A stretch of 50,490 nucleotides of DNA from Oscillospiraceae bacterium (GCA_009783555.1 WRDH01000019.1:1-50490), one strand, 5' to 3'. Positions 1 through 8,662 are shown, numbered from the stretch's first letter. The notes: a model not told the origin generated them from the sequence alone. Translations and numbers: made by a program.

Positions 1-849
1 GAAGGCGGAGCTTATCATGTCGCTCATTACATCGCCGTCGTAGTTTTTGCATGCCCAGATGAAGCCACCTTTTGAACGCACGACACGGGCGACGGCATCG
101 TCTATCAATGTGTAAAAATACTCGATTCCAAGGTTGTCAAAGTCTTGCTTAAAGTTTTCAAACTCATCTTCAAATACAGCTTTGAAGTGTCCGTCGTATG
201 TTTTTGAAATCGTATCTTTTGTTGAAAACCAAAGGTCTTGTTTTGTATCTATTGCATAGCGGAAGCACGAACGCGCAAAGCTGCGTATGCTATCATCCGT
301 ATTATGTTGTGAAAGCCATACTGCCGCACTATCAGCATTATGTACGGTTATGCGTTGTTCTTTGCCGCTTTTTCCTTTGAATATCATGATACATTCGCCC
401 GGTTCGTCTGTCACCAGTTCAGCGGCTTTGTACACGTCACCGTAGGCGTGGCGTGCGATTGTAATGGGTTTTTCCCATGTTCTGACAGTGGGTTTTATGC
501 AGTCGAGTGTAATCGGTGCTCTGAATACGGTTCCGTCAAGGATGGAGCGAATAGTGGCGTTTGGGGATTTCCACATTTCAGTAAGCTCGGGGTATTCTTC
601 CATACGCTGCCGGTTTGGGGTTATGGTTGCACACTTTACGGCGACTCCGTACTTTTTTGTGGCATTAGCCGAGTCGATAGTGACTTGGTCTTGTGTTTTG
701 TTGCGATGCTGCAAACCAAGGTCATAATACTCGGTTTTCAAGTCAATATACGGCAGTAGAAGCTTGTCTTTAATAAGCTGCCATAAAACACGGGTCATTT
801 CATCGCCGTCCATCTCAACGAGCGGTGTTGTCATTTTAATTTTTTGCAT
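1..849 (-). CDS. icd: NADP-dependent isocitrate dehydrogenase, N-terminal 283 codons (runs off the window)
   Basis: Oxidative decarboxylation of isocitrate to 2-oxoglutarate with NADP, in the cytoplasm (TCA branch, glutamate supply). Read from the reverse strand, the protein begins MQKIKMTTPLVEMDGDEMTR, the usual start of the eukaryote-like (type II) IDH, and reaches the GGFIWACKNYDGDV block near residues 260-275 before the window edge. The substrate-site block SIRSFARSCFRYA is present. The family is about 400 residues, so roughly 120 C-terminal residues lie outside. The ATG at 849 is preceded by AAGGA at a normal distance. No neighbour on the same strand is close; a large inverted repeat lies upstream. 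Sequence shows the motifs; the function follows from the family. Confidence 0.93.
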   Translation of the reverse strand, partial: MQKIKMTTPLVEMDGDEMTRVLWQLIKDKLLLPYIDLKTEYYDLGLQHRNKTQDQVTIDSANATKKYGVAVKCATITPNRQRMEEYPELTEMWKSPNATIRSILDGTVFRAPITLDCIKPTVRTWEKPITIARHAYGDVYKAAELVTDEPGECIMIFKGKSGKEQRITVHNADSAAVWLSQHNTDDSIRSFARSCFRYAIDTKQDLWFSTKDTISKTYDGHFKAVFEDEFENFKQDFDNLGIEYFYTLIDDAVARVVRSKGGFIWACKNYDGDVMSDMISSAF

Positions 850-888
850 ACTTGTTGTTTCCTTAACTTTTTTCTATTTATATCGTGC

Positions 889-1017
889 AGCGCAGCTTGA
901 TGACTATATTTTATAGTTTCTACCGCCAAAGAGTACGTCCTGTACTCTATTGTCGGACGCTCCACCGTCCGTGGCTACACTTGACGAAATTATAAAATAT
1001 AGCCATCAAGCCGCGCT
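889..1017. repeat. Large imperfect inverted repeat with two internal hairpins
   Basis: Arms of 32 nt (889-920 and 986-1017) are inverted copies with only a few mismatches: AGCGC.GCTTGATG.CTATATT against its reverse complement. Between them lie two smaller hairpins: GAGTAC/GTACTC (931-947) and CGGAC/GTCCG (954-971). It fills most of the 212-bp gap between icd and the gene ending at 1062. It could be a small non-autonomous repeat element or a structured RNA; no transposase motif is present. Confidence 0.6.
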
Positions 1018-1061
1018 TTTCATGTTTCCTAAACCCCAACACCAAGTCACGCATATTATTC

Positions 1062-1403
1062 TTAATAATGCCTCAACAGCGTAAACGTCAGATTTGCGCC
1101 ATCGTAGTCAACTCGGGCTTCGTCGCATGACATTCCGACCAATGTGAGTTCTGAGAAGTCTTCGGATTCTCCCAGAAGTTCCCAGTATTCCTGTTCGACG
1201 TCTCTTTGTCTTGGTGCATTTAGCTTTTTTGTAAGGTTTTTGAGTTGTTCATCTGACATGGTTACCGGATATGCCTGTATTATGTACATTATTGCTTCTT
1301 CGCCGTTAGATATAATTGATTCGTATTCTGTTGCACCGTGATGGTGGCAATATGTCATTAAGTCGCTTGATACTCTTAGTGCTACTTCAAAATTACTCTT
1401 CAT
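1062..1403 (-). CDS. Hypothetical protein, 113 aa, coupled to the DUF1576 gene
   Basis: I do not recognise the family. The product is an acidic soluble protein with no signal peptide or membrane segment; it has a His cluster (YCHHHGATEYES, about residues 18-29) and a strand-rich C-terminus. Its ATG at 1403 overlaps the last 11 bp of the upstream DUF1576 gene, which indicates translational coupling and probably a shared transcript from the promoter at 2720-2748. Codon use looks like its neighbours. A role linked to the membrane protein is inference from the overlap only. Confidence 0.7.
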   Translation of the reverse strand: MKSNFEVALRVSSDLMTYCHHHGATEYESIISNGEEAIMYIIQAYPVTMSDEQLKNLTKKLNAPRQRDVEQEYWELLGESEDFSELTLVGMSCDEARVDYDGANLTFTLLRHY

Positions 1404-2688
1404 GACCTTTACGCATCCTTTCAGATACCGTGATAACGGGTATGAGGAACATCGCTACGAGTCCTGCTGCAAAGCCGTTATTATATAGATTGAGTCCGCC
1501 GTTTATTTCTCCTACAAACATTGCAACACTTACGTGCAGAAAGCCTGCGACTATGCCCCATATCCATCCGAACTGACCAGCGATTGGTGCAAGTGCAGTT
1601 GAGAATAGTATTGCGGCTACGTTTGAGGGCGATGTCAGCTCCCATATATTGAGGTATGCCGACAAGAGTGAGCCGATCATTATCGGGATTATATTTAAAG
1701 CATGCTTGCCGAAGCAGGCAAATCCTACTATGGTAAATATTCCGGCGATTACTATTCCCGCCAGTTGTGCGCCCAGCAGCAAAACTACTGTTGTAGCGAA
1801 TGCGCAAAGCAACCCCATGTTTATGTAGATGCTGTACTTATACAGGAAAAAGTAGTCGGTGATAAGCCGTCCGGAGTGCTTGTGGAATTTTAGGTATTCC
1901 TTGAAGTTTGTCTTAATATTTTCTGAAATACTGTCTTCGTCACCTGCAAAAAGTCCGCATAAAATCATTGCCAGTGAAAATGAGTAGAGCATTATCGACA
2001 ATGGGAGATTGTTTCCGCTGCTTGTAAATGTGGCGGGTACAACTTCGTGTCCCATGCTGTGCGCTGTTGTTGCGACAATTGTTGCTATGAGTCCTCCTGC
2101 AAAACCCATGCTATACAGGTCGTATCCGCTATGCGCACGTACAACATGAGATGATATCGGGGGGAAGATGAAGCCGACGACGAATCCGATAACGATTCCG
2201 AGAATCAGCTCGATCGGCAGACTGAGAGCTCCGAAAAAGCTCATTTCGCTGACTACAGGAGAGAGTGTTGCAACCAGCAGTGAAGCGAGCGTATAGTTGG
2301 TGAATGGTTCTTTTCTGTACTTTGCATACAGCCAGACACCTATTGTCAGCGGTATCATGTTGAATACGTTTTTGCCGAAAAATGCAAAACCCGCAGTCAG
2401 CCAAAGAGCCATGATAACTGCGCCGCTTGGCTTAATGCGTGATGTAATGAGCATGGTTAGGCTGCAAAGCCCCGTAATCGCAACGTTGAGGAGCGCAGCA
2501 CCGACTCCGCCGATTGCAATGTAGTCCGTGACAAGTATCGAGCGTGATGAAATTATCCGTATGAATCCTTCAAAGATTTCAATGGGTCTGTCAAGCGAAA
2601 ATGCCATTGCAATAAATGTCAGGTTAACAACAAGCATGATAGCATAAGGAAGCGGCAACAGATTACGTTGTTGAGTCTTTTGATCCAT
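1393..2688 (-). CDS. DUF1576 family multi-spanning membrane protein
   Basis: This is a 431-residue polytopic membrane protein of the DUF1576 family, whose function is not established. About ten to twelve hydrophobic segments are visible, arranged as two similar halves: the motif around FAFFGKNVFNMIPLTIGVWL (about residues 100-119) recurs as FACFGKHALNIIPIMIGSLL (about 325-344), which indicates internal duplication as in many transporters. A second duplicated motif is YSMGFAGG near 190 and YNNGFAAG near 405. The ATG at 2688 is preceded by a strong GGGGGTGG site, and a promoter lies just upstream. The next gene overlaps its end by 11 bp. Transport is a reasonable guess from the two-fold topology, but no substrate can be read. 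Confidence 0.82.
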   Translation of the reverse strand: MDQKTQQRNLLPLPYAIMLVVNLTFIAMAFSLDRPIEIFEGFIRIISSRSILVTDYIAIGGVGAALLNVAITGLCSLTMLITSRIKPSGAVIMALWLTAGFAFFGKNVFNMIPLTIGVWLYAKYRKEPFTNYTLASLLVATLSPVVSEMSFFGALSLPIELILGIVIGFVVGFIFPPISSHVVRAHSGYDLYSMGFAGGLIATIVATTAHSMGHEVVPATFTSSGNNLPLSIMLYSFSLAMILCGLFAGDEDSISENIKTNFKEYLKFHKHSGRLITDYFFLYKYSIYINMGLLCAFATTVVLLLGAQLAGIVIAGIFTIVGFACFGKHALNIIPIMIGSLLSAYLNIWELTSPSNVAAILFSTALAPIAGQFGWIWGIVAGFLHVSVAMFVGEINGGLNLYNNGFAAGLVAMFLIPVITVSERMRKGHEE

Positions 2689-2719
2689 ATGCCACCCCCT
2701 ATAATGTTATATGCCAACA

Positions 2720-2748
2720 AGTATAACATGAATGATTTGTGCCATCAA
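2720..2748 (-). promoter_or_regulatory. Sigma-A-like promoter for the DUF1576 gene
   Basis: On the minus strand TTGATG (2748-2743) is followed after 17 nt by TATACT (2725-2720), about 32 nt before the ATG at 2688. The -35 box touches the 3' end of the metallopeptidase gene upstream. Confidence 0.5.
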
Positions 2749-3128
2749 GAGAAGTTGTGTCTTCCGAGATATTTGTCCATGTCGAGTTCGTCTTTTATTT
2801 CGAGGCCGCGTTCGCCTGCGAGTGATTCCCAGTGGTGTGTGAGTTCGTGGGCGAGAACGTCTTTTAAATGCTTACGGTATCTTTCCCGTGAACTGTTGCC
2901 ATAAACAGCGCAAAGAGAGCCGTAATACAAAACGATGTATCGGCCCATTTGATCGCGGCGGTATTCGCCGAGCGTGTAGAGTCTGCCGTTTGGGTCTTTT
3001 ATGCTTCGTTTGGCTTCGTCAAGCAAGCTGACACCGCCGTTTAAGTCCTTAAAAATTTCGTCCGGCAGTTCTGCCGCTACTTCATCCAAAATGATACTCA
3101 TCTCATCAATAGTAATCAATAACAACAC
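2745..3128 (-). CDS. Minimal zincin-like metallopeptidase family protein (PF06262-like)
   Basis: A small 127-residue protein with an HEXXH zinc-protease motif (AHELTHHWE, about residues 97-105) and a following acidic region that could give the third zinc ligand. Length and layout fit the minimal metallopeptidase family described as zincin-like (formerly DUF1025): helix-rich N-terminus with LPDEIFKDL, then YRRDQMGRYIVLYYG strand-forming region, then HEXXH. No signal peptide, so it is cytosolic. Family substrates are unknown. The start is taken as GTG 3128 with AAAGGG just upstream; TTG 3125 would also be compatible. An internal ATG ten codons in has no good site and would cut into the family N-terminus. 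Confidence 0.72.
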   Translation of the reverse strand: MLLLITIDEMSIILDEVAAELPDEIFKDLNGGVSLLDEAKRSIKDPNGRLYTLGEYRRDQMGRYIVLYYGSLCAVYGNSSRERYRKHLKDVLAHELTHHWESLAGERGLEIKDELDMDKYLGRHNFS

Positions 3129-3213
3129 ATCCCTTTCATGCGCTTGATTATTGTAGAGAATTGTATCAAACGTATATCATTTATACAAGTATTGCCTTAA
3201 ATAAGGAACAAGC

Positions 3214-3259
3214 CAGATGAACCGTCCCCCTGTCTTACAGATGAACCATCCCCTGTCTT
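3214..3259. repeat. Two tandem copies of the GGGGACGG dispersed repeat
   Basis: CAGATGAACCGTCCCCCTGT (from 3214) and a slightly degraded copy with CCATCCCCTGTC (from 3238) lie head to tail between the metallopeptidase and lipoprotein genes. The same core recurs at 18486, 18519, 26830 and 37980, with variants elsewhere. Confidence 0.8.
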
Positions 3260-3281
3260 GCTCCTGTCTTTATTGTCTGCA

Positions 3282-3827
3282 CTACCTGTGGAGACGGTTT
3301 TCGAGGGATTGGACTTTTCCTTCAAGGCTTGTTAAAAGATCGTGAAATTCAGAAACAGCATCGCCTTCAAGCTCCCCGGCCTTGTCCTTTATTGTGCTTA
3401 ATTCGCTTTTCATGTTTGCAACAGCAATTTTGGCTTCGTCAACACCATCCTGCGTTGCTCTTCCTACAGCACTCTCGGCTTTGGAAAGCTCATCTTTTGC
3501 CGCAGCAATCGCTCTATGGATATCAGCGTTTGCGTCATGCTCAAGCTCCAGAGCTTTAGCTTCAACACGGCCAAGCTCGGCTTTTGCATCTGCAAGCAAA
3601 GTATTTGCTTCATTCAATGCGTCTTGACCCAATCCTTGAGCACCTTGAGCAGCGTGCTGTCCTAATGTCTCAATTTGTTGTCCAAGTCGCTCAACCTCTG
3701 CGCGAAGACGGGTAACTTCTTGTTCGAGATCTTTTGCCGCTCCACTATCACAGGCTGCAAGTAATATGACGGGCATAAGAATTGCAACTGTAATGATAAG
3801 CAGTCTGGTGTTAATAGTTCTTTTCAT
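3282..3827 (-). CDS. Coiled-coil lipoprotein
   Basis: The 181-residue product has a lipoprotein signal (charged MKRTINTR, hydrophobic stretch, lipobox LLAAC with Cys26) and is then almost entirely predicted coiled coil: heptad-like Leu/Ala patterns in LEQEVTRLRAEVERLGQQI and later Ala/Glu/Lys-rich segments to the end. It should be anchored to the outer face of the membrane. This resembles Lpp-like or apolipoprotein-like coiled-coil lipoproteins, but I assign no family. The ATG at 3827 has a strong GGAGGAG site. A 25-bp inverted repeat lies in the upstream region (3866-3890), and divergent kinase promoter signals follow at 4057. Localisation is well supported; function is unknown. Confidence 0.75.
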   Translation of the reverse strand: MKRTINTRLLIITVAILMPVILLAACDSGAAKDLEQEVTRLRAEVERLGQQIETLGQHAAQGAQGLGQDALNEANTLLADAKAELGRVEAKALELEHDANADIHRAIAAAKDELSKAESAVGRATQDGVDEAKIAVANMKSELSTIKDKAGELEGDAVSEFHDLLTSLEGKVQSLENRLHR

Positions 3828-3865
3828 TTTTCTCCTCCAGTTTTATTTAATCAGGTTTTCGTTAC

Positions 3866-3890
3866 TTGGTGTCTCACTATTTGACACCAA
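3866..3890. promoter_or_regulatory. Inverted repeat upstream of the lipoprotein gene
   Basis: TTGGTGTC (3866-3873) and GACACCAA (3883-3890) form perfect 8-bp arms around a 9-nt centre, about 40 bp before the lipoprotein start. It could be a regulator site or a leader hairpin; no known operator is recognised. Confidence 0.4.
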
Positions 3891-4056
3891 TTTTGAGTCT
3901 ACATAGCAAACAGCGTCAATAAAGTGTCAATTACGTATCAATTGCGTACCTGTATCAATATATTCCAACAAAAAATTACACACATGAAATTTGCATACGA
4001 AAATCAAGCGTGTTATTTTTGGGTGTATTTTTGTAGATTCAACTCGTAAAAACTGC

Positions 4057-4085
4057 TTGTAAATACACGTATATAGAAGTATAAT
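4057..4085 (+). promoter_or_regulatory. Sigma-A-like promoter for the hybrid kinase gene
   Basis: TTGTAA (4057-4062), 17-nt spacer, TATAAT (4080-4085), about 50 nt before the kinase start. Confidence 0.6.
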
Positions 4086-4136
4086 CACATTAATACATAA
4101 TAATGGGCATATAAGCGCAGGATTACAGGAGGTGTG

Positions 4137-7100
4137 ATGAGTATGGGATTGTTGATTGGCTTGTCTGTCGCCTTGCTGCTTGCGGTTATTTTTATTATTC
4201 TTCTTTTATTGCGATATCGTCATTCGGGTAAACGGTTTGAGCGAATTATTGCACAACGCACACAAGAGCTTACTCTGCAGACAACTACCATGAAAACAAT
4301 GTTTAACTCAATACCGGATATCATTTTTGTCAAGGATTTGGAATTGCGTTTCAGCCATGTTAACAAAGCGTTTCTGACTCATTTCGGTAAAAAAGAAGAA
4401 GACGTTATCGGCAAAACGGATGTCACCAGTCTGGGGATACCGCTTGAGCTCGCGGAACGGTTTAACGAAATTGACCGCAGAATTATCAATAGTAATGAGC
4501 CGTTTGTGGAAGCAGAAATCGTAGCCGATGCCGAAGGGGCGGAGTTACTTTTTGAAACAAAGAAAGTACCGCTCAGTACAAACGGCTCACCAATCGGAGT
4601 TATCGGCATAGCGCGGGATATCACGGAACGCGAAAAGGCCGAACAAGAACTTGCTTTACATACAGCCATGTTGAGTACGCTGCTGGACTCAATTCCCGAT
4701 TTGTTTTATGCCAAGGATCTGGATTTGAAGTTTCTGCATATAAGTAATGCAATGGCTGAGTATTATGACATTAGCAGGGAAGGTGTATATGGTAAAGTAG
4801 AAAGCGAGATATGGACGAGAGGCGCACTGGATGCAGATTATGATTATTACAATCGTTTAGTTATAAACGAAGGGCAACCACTTATGCAGGATGAGGATAT
4901 CAGGAGTCATGACGGGAGTATCCGCACCTTTGAAACGATTAGACTTCCTGTAAAGTCAAACGGTGAAATCATAGGAGTAATGGGCATTGCACGCGACATC
5001 ACAGACCGCAAGGAGCAGGAGCGTCAAGCGGCAGAAACTTATGAGTATGCGAAAATGTTAAGCGATGCGCTGGCAAGGATTACTAAGTCGCCCTCTATAT
5101 CATTCGGCGACCTTGGTACTGCATCCAACATTATCGCAATGGAAGGAAGCGATGCTTTAAACGCGGATATCGTTGCTGTTTGGAACTATATTGAAGAAAA
5201 GAACATTCTGGAATGTGCAGCAGCTTATAATGCTCACGGAGATAAAATTGATATCAATGATTATGATATGTCATGTGATGAGGAGTATGTAAACCGTCTT
5301 TTGACTGAAAGACTAATTATTCTTTATGAAAACACAGATGATTTCCCCGATTCGTATCGTGAACACAATCCCGACCTGTGCGGATTACTTGAAGCACCTA
5401 TACAAATCAGCGACAAGCTATACGGTATAATCAGTGTTGAACAGATACGAAATCAGAAATACCCCGACGGGCGTAAATGGACGGTTGAAGAGCAAAACTT
5501 CACATCGTCTCTTGCTGATTTGATGGCTCTTGCTGTTTCCGGGTTTGAGTTGGGCAAAGCTCGTGAGGAAGCTGAGATGGCAAATCAGGCAAAGACAGCA
5601 TTTCTCGCCAATATGAGCCATGAGATACGCACTCCAATGAACAGTATCATTGGTTTTTCGGAGCTGGCATTAGATGATATTATTTCTTCGAAAACGAGAG
5701 ATTACCTTTCAAATATACGGGATAACTCTGTTTGGCTGCTGCAAATAGTAAATGATATTTTAGATAGCACTAAAATTGAATCGGGTAAAATGGAGTTGGA
5801 AAATGTTCCGTTCGACCCGCATACCCTGTTTTCATCCTGTCATTCAATGGTTGCGCCGAAAGCCAGTGAGAAGGGCTTAAAGCTTAACTTTTATGCAGAG
5901 CAGGCAGCAGGCAGAATTCCGCTGGGAGACCCTACAAGGCTTCTTCAAATTCTGATAAATCTTCTCTCAAATGCTGTGAAATTTACAATAACAGGAAAAA
6001 TTTCACTTATTGCGACTGTCAAAGAAGTAGGAGAAAATACTGCTACGTTATACGTTGAAGTAAAAGATACGGGAATAGGTATGACGTCTGAACAGATTGA
6101 GAAGATTTTTTCACCGTTTGTACAGGCAGAGGCAGGCGCAAACCGTCAATACGGCGGCACCGGTCTGGGTCTCCCGATAGCGAAAAACCTGCTGTCAATG
6201 ATGGGCAGCACGCTTTGTGTAGATAGCACTCCGGGTGTCGGAAGCAGGTTCTATTTTGATTTGACATTAGATACAATCGCTTCTGAAGATTTTGTTGAAG
6301 AGAACACGGATAATCTGATTGAAAAACCCCTCTTCGAGGGAGAAGTCCTCATATGTGAGGATAACGCAATGAATCAACAAATTATTATTGAGCATCTGGA
6401 AAGAGTCGGGTTAAATACAGTCGTGACAGATAACGGCAGAAGCGGCGTAGACTTGGTTAAAGAACGTTTAGCAACAGGAACCCGACAGTTTGATTTGATT
6501 TTTATGGATATGCATATGCCGATCATGGACGGCTTTGAAGCAGCTACTGAAATACTTGAGTTACAGACAGGAATTCCGATTGTGGCAATGACAGCAAATG
6601 TTATGGTACGTGATAAAGAGTTGTATGAATCGCATGGTTTAAGCGGTTTTCTCGGAAAGCCGTATACTTCTCAGGAGTTGTGGCGCTGTTTGATGAAATA
6701 TCTCCCTGTCATAGGCTATACAAGTATAAGCAGAAGTGCCAAGAATATGGAAGATGAAAAAGCGATTCAAAAACTACGGTTTGACTTTGTTAAGAACTAT
6801 CAAAATATTACTGAAGATATTGTTAAAGCGGCAGATGACGGTGATACTAAGCTGGCGCACAGATTGGCACATACACTCAAAGGGTATGCAAGTCAAATCG
6901 GCGAAAAATCATTGACAAACCTGGCTGCTGCAGTGGAGGACAGACTGTATACAGATAAACAAATTCAAAACGATGAAATACACCGCCTCAAAGAGGAACT
7001 AAAGAGTGTCATAAAGCGGCTGGAGCTATTGACCGCAGATATAATGGTTATGCAGGTATCACAAGCAAACGAACCTGTTTCTGCGGGAAAACAGCTAATC

Positions 7101-7274
7101 ATTTTAAAAGTGTTGGAATCATTGCTAAAAGAAAAAAGTGCCGATTGCCTTCAGTACACGAGCACATTACGCGGGATGCATGATATGGATGATTTGGCAG
7201 AGTTAATCGAGGACTATGAATTTACAAAAGCACTGCAAATGCTGGAAGACATAACTAAACATTTAAAGGAATAG
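4137..7274 (+). CDS. Hybrid histidine kinase, TM-PAS-PAS-GAF-HisKA-HATPase-REC-HPt
   Basis: A membrane-tethered phosphorelay kinase of about 1045 residues. Order: one N-terminal membrane helix (about 5-27), two PAS domains (about 50-165 and 170-290, each closing with GIARDIT), a GAF-like domain (about 310-480), HisKA with the phospho-acceptor in MSHEIRTPMNSIIG, HATPase with NLLSNAVKFT, DTGIGM and GTGLGLPIAKNL, a receiver with acceptor Asp in DLIFMDMHMPIMDGF and Lys in GKPY, and a C-terminal HPt domain with His in AHTLKGYASQIG. The short N-terminus means no extracellular sensor; input is cytoplasmic through PAS/GAF. AGGAGG at 4127-4132 could serve GTG 4134, ATG 4137 or ATG 4143; 4137 is a compromise. 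The next gene, 3 bp downstream, is a lone receiver and probable output. Confidence 0.93.
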   Translation: MSMGLLIGLSVALLLAVIFIILLLLRYRHSGKRFERIIAQRTQELTLQTTTMKTMFNSIPDIIFVKDLELRFSHVNKAFLTHFGKKEEDVIGKTDVTSLGIPLELAERFNEIDRRIINSNEPFVEAEIVADAEGAELLFETKKVPLSTNGSPIGVIGIARDITEREKAEQELALHTAMLSTLLDSIPDLFYAKDLDLKFLHISNAMAEYYDISREGVYGKVESEIWTRGALDADYDYYNRLVINEGQPLMQDEDIRSHDGSIRTFETIRLPVKSNGEIIGVMGIARDITDRKEQERQAAETYEYAKMLSDALARITKSPSISFGDLGTASNIIAMEGSDALNADIVAVWNYIEEKNILECAAAYNAHGDKIDINDYDMSCDEEYVNRLLTERLIILYENTDDFPDSYREHNPDLCGLLEAPIQISDKLYGIISVEQIRNQKYPDGRKWTVEEQNFTSSLADLMALAVSGFELGKAREEAEMANQAKTAFLANMSHEIRTPMNSIIGFSELALDDIISSKTRDYLSNIRDNSVWLLQIVNDILDSTKIESGKMELENVPFDPHTLFSSCHSMVAPKASEKGLKLNFYAEQAAGRIPLGDPTRLLQILINLLSNAVKFTITGKISLIATVKEVGENTATLYVEVKDTGIGMTSEQIEKIFSPFVQAEAGANRQYGGTGLGLPIAKNLLSMMGSTLCVDSTPGVGSRFYFDLTLDTIASEDFVEENTDNLIEKPLFEGEVLICEDNAMNQQIIIEHLERVGLNTVVTDNGRSGVDLVKERLATGTRQFDLIFMDMHMPIMDGFEAATEILELQTGIPIVAMTANVMVRDKELYESHGLSGFLGKPYTSQELWRCLMKYLPVIGYTSISRSAKNMEDEKAIQKLRFDFVKNYQNITEDIVKAADDGDTKLAHRLAHTLKGYASQIGEKSLTNLAAAVEDRLYTDKQIQNDEIHRLKEELKSVIKRLELLTADIMVMQVSQANEPVSAGKQLIILKVLESLLKEKSADCLQYTSTLRGMHDMDDLAELIEDYEFTKALQMLEDITKHLKE

Positions 7275-7277
7275 ATT

Positions 7278-7667
7278 ATGGAAATGACTAATCAGAAAAA
7301 GTACAGCATATTAATCATAGATGATGAGAAATCTAATATTACGGTGCTCACGGATATTCTCCATGATGAGTATAAGATACTTGTGGTCAAAGATAGCCGG
7401 GAGGCTGTCGAGACGGCAGAAAATCAGATGCCTGATATTATACTGCTTGATATCATTATGCCCTATCTTGATGGATATGAAGTTCTTGCAGGGCTTAAAG
7501 CATCTGAATTAACAAAGGATATACCTGTTATCTTCACTACGGGGCTTGACTGTGAGAAAGAGAAGGCGAAGGGTATGGCTCATGGTATTGCCGATTATAT
7601 CGCAAAACCGTTTCACGCATCAATGGTCAAGCTGCGCGTGGCGCGACAGTTGGAAAAACTCGAATAG
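7278..7667 (+). CDS. Stand-alone response regulator receiver
   Basis: A 129-residue single REC domain. It has the acidic pair in IIDDEKSN, the phospho-acceptor Asp in DIILLDIIMPYLDGYE, the conserved Thr in VIFTTG and Lys in IAKPF. There is no output domain, so it acts by protein interaction or as a phosphate shuttle, as in CheY-like and Spo0F-like proteins. It starts 3 bp after the hybrid kinase stop, with AAAGGA overlapping the kinase 3' end, so co-translation and function with that kinase are likely. Its specific target is unknown. Confidence 0.9.
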   Translation: MEMTNQKKYSILIIDDEKSNITVLTDILHDEYKILVVKDSREAVETAENQMPDIILLDIIMPYLDGYEVLAGLKASELTKDIPVIFTTGLDCEKEKAKGMAHGIADYIAKPFHASMVKLRVARQLEKLE

Positions 7668-7698
7668 CTTCAGTTTAAACAAATTTAGGGGAGGAAAA

Positions 7699-7971
7699 AT
7701 GATGAGCAAGAAAAAACAGAAGAAAGCAAAAATGACTAATGTTACGAAAACTCTCATTGCTGTAGTTGCTGTTTTATCAGTCGCAGTAATCGTTCTATTG
7801 GTTTTGTTATTGCACAATATGTCTCATGGGGATGATAATAATCACAGTCACGGCCACGGTCACGAGTATAATCCGTGCGATATATCTTGTGAAAGCCATC
7901 CGGAGAGTGGTGATTGTCATTGTCACGGACATTGTAACACTGATGGTTGCGGATGTCACGGAGCTCATTAA
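7699..7971 (+). CDS. His/Cys-rich membrane-anchored mini-protein
   Basis: The 90-residue product has a very basic N-terminus (KKKQKKAK), one membrane helix (about residues 19-41) and an external tail of about 45 residues rich in His and Cys: HSHGHGHEYNPCDISC, then CHCHGHC and CGCHGAH. The tail has roughly ten His and eight Cys, so divalent metal or heme binding is likely. It is not a recognised family. The ATG at 7699 has GGGGAGG seven nt upstream; the longer frame opening at 7546 lies inside the response regulator gene and is not used. It follows the kinase/receiver pair by 31 bp and may belong to the same transcript. A metal-sensing or storage role is inference from composition. Confidence 0.8.
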   Translation: MMSKKKQKKAKMTNVTKTLIAVVAVLSVAVIVLLVLLLHNMSHGDDNNHSHGHGHEYNPCDISCESHPESGDCHCHGHCNTDGCGCHGAH

Positions 7972-7976
7972 TAGTC

Positions 7977-8486
7977 TTACCTTAACTTAAACCTTTTTGG
8001 AGCCAGCAACAGCAGCAGGACTGTGCCGATTGTGAAGTACAGGAAGGTTGCTATTGCGACGGCTATTGAATATGCGATGAAGTCGAGGCGCAAGCTGAAG
8101 TTTATCCAGGCTACTATGTAAATAGCATAGTTTATAATCGTGTAAATTATGCTTTTTCCTTTTCCGGCTGAATCATATGGCTGAATGACATAATACAGGA
8201 ACAGATCATTAAATGCGAAAAACACTCCGATAACTGTGAGTAATGCAAAGAATACTGCAGCATTTAACCAGTCCATATATCCGTAAATCAACCGGACCGC
8301 AAAGATGAGAGAAACGCTCATGATTGCGGTGATTACTATGTTATACTGTAAAACCACCTTTAACCTTGCTTTGAAGGATGCGAATATTGTTTCGCGGGTT
8401 CGGTAATACCGGTAATGCAGCATGTTAATATCACAGTTTGTGAAAATCGATGCTGTTATCACTCTTACTCCATTTTTTTGCATCAT
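7977..8486 (-). CDS. Small polytopic membrane protein, 169 aa
   Basis: About four hydrophobic helices (roughly residues 50-70, 77-100, 112-134 and 138-162) with a basic end (APKRFKLR). The N-terminal 45 residues are polar with an RYYRTRETIFASFKARLK stretch. I do not recognise the family. It converges with the His/Cys-rich gene, the two stops being 5 bp apart. Its double ATG (8486/8483) overlaps the stop of a 41-codon hydrophobic frame upstream, so it could be the second cistron of a coupled pair or the 3' part of a longer gene broken by a frameshift. Confidence 0.55.
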   Translation of the reverse strand: MMQKNGVRVITASIFTNCDINMLHYRYYRTRETIFASFKARLKVVLQYNIVITAIMSVSLIFAVRLIYGYMDWLNAAVFFALLTVIGVFFAFNDLFLYYVIQPYDSAGKGKSIIYTIINYAIYIVAWINFSLRLDFIAYSIAVAIATFLYFTIGTVLLLLLAPKRFKLR

Positions 8487-8608
8487 AAAAGTTCATACCC
8501 GATTGGTATCGAAACAAAGGCAACAACCGGATTTGCCAGTATCGCGGTGATGTTTGGTAAGTTTATGAGGGCGGGTACGAGCGCTGCTACTGTCTTCCAT
8601 GATATCAT
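8483..8608 (-). CDS. Possible 41-aa hydrophobic peptide, coupled to or broken from the next gene
   Basis: Reading from ATG 8608 gives MISWKTVAAL followed by a hydrophobic, Pro-containing segment ending IPIGYELL, then a TGA that overlaps the next ATG. The membrane-like composition and stop/start overlap argue that it is more than noise, but no convincing ribosome site precedes the ATG. It may be the N-terminal fragment of the adjacent membrane protein. Confidence 0.3.
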   Translation of the reverse strand: MISWKTVAALVPALINLPNITAILANPVVAFVSIPIGYELL

Positions 8609-8662
8609 GAATTCGTTTTAGAAACAACACAAGGTATAGCATATTTTGTTATTTTATTCGGA

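Noticed and set aside
340-759. 139-codon plus-strand frame
   Set aside because: Antisense to isocitrate dehydrogenase, whose protein motifs on the minus strand are unmistakable; no ribosome site.
4379-4669. 96-codon minus-strand frame
   Set aside because: Shadow of the PAS region of the hybrid kinase; no ribosome site.
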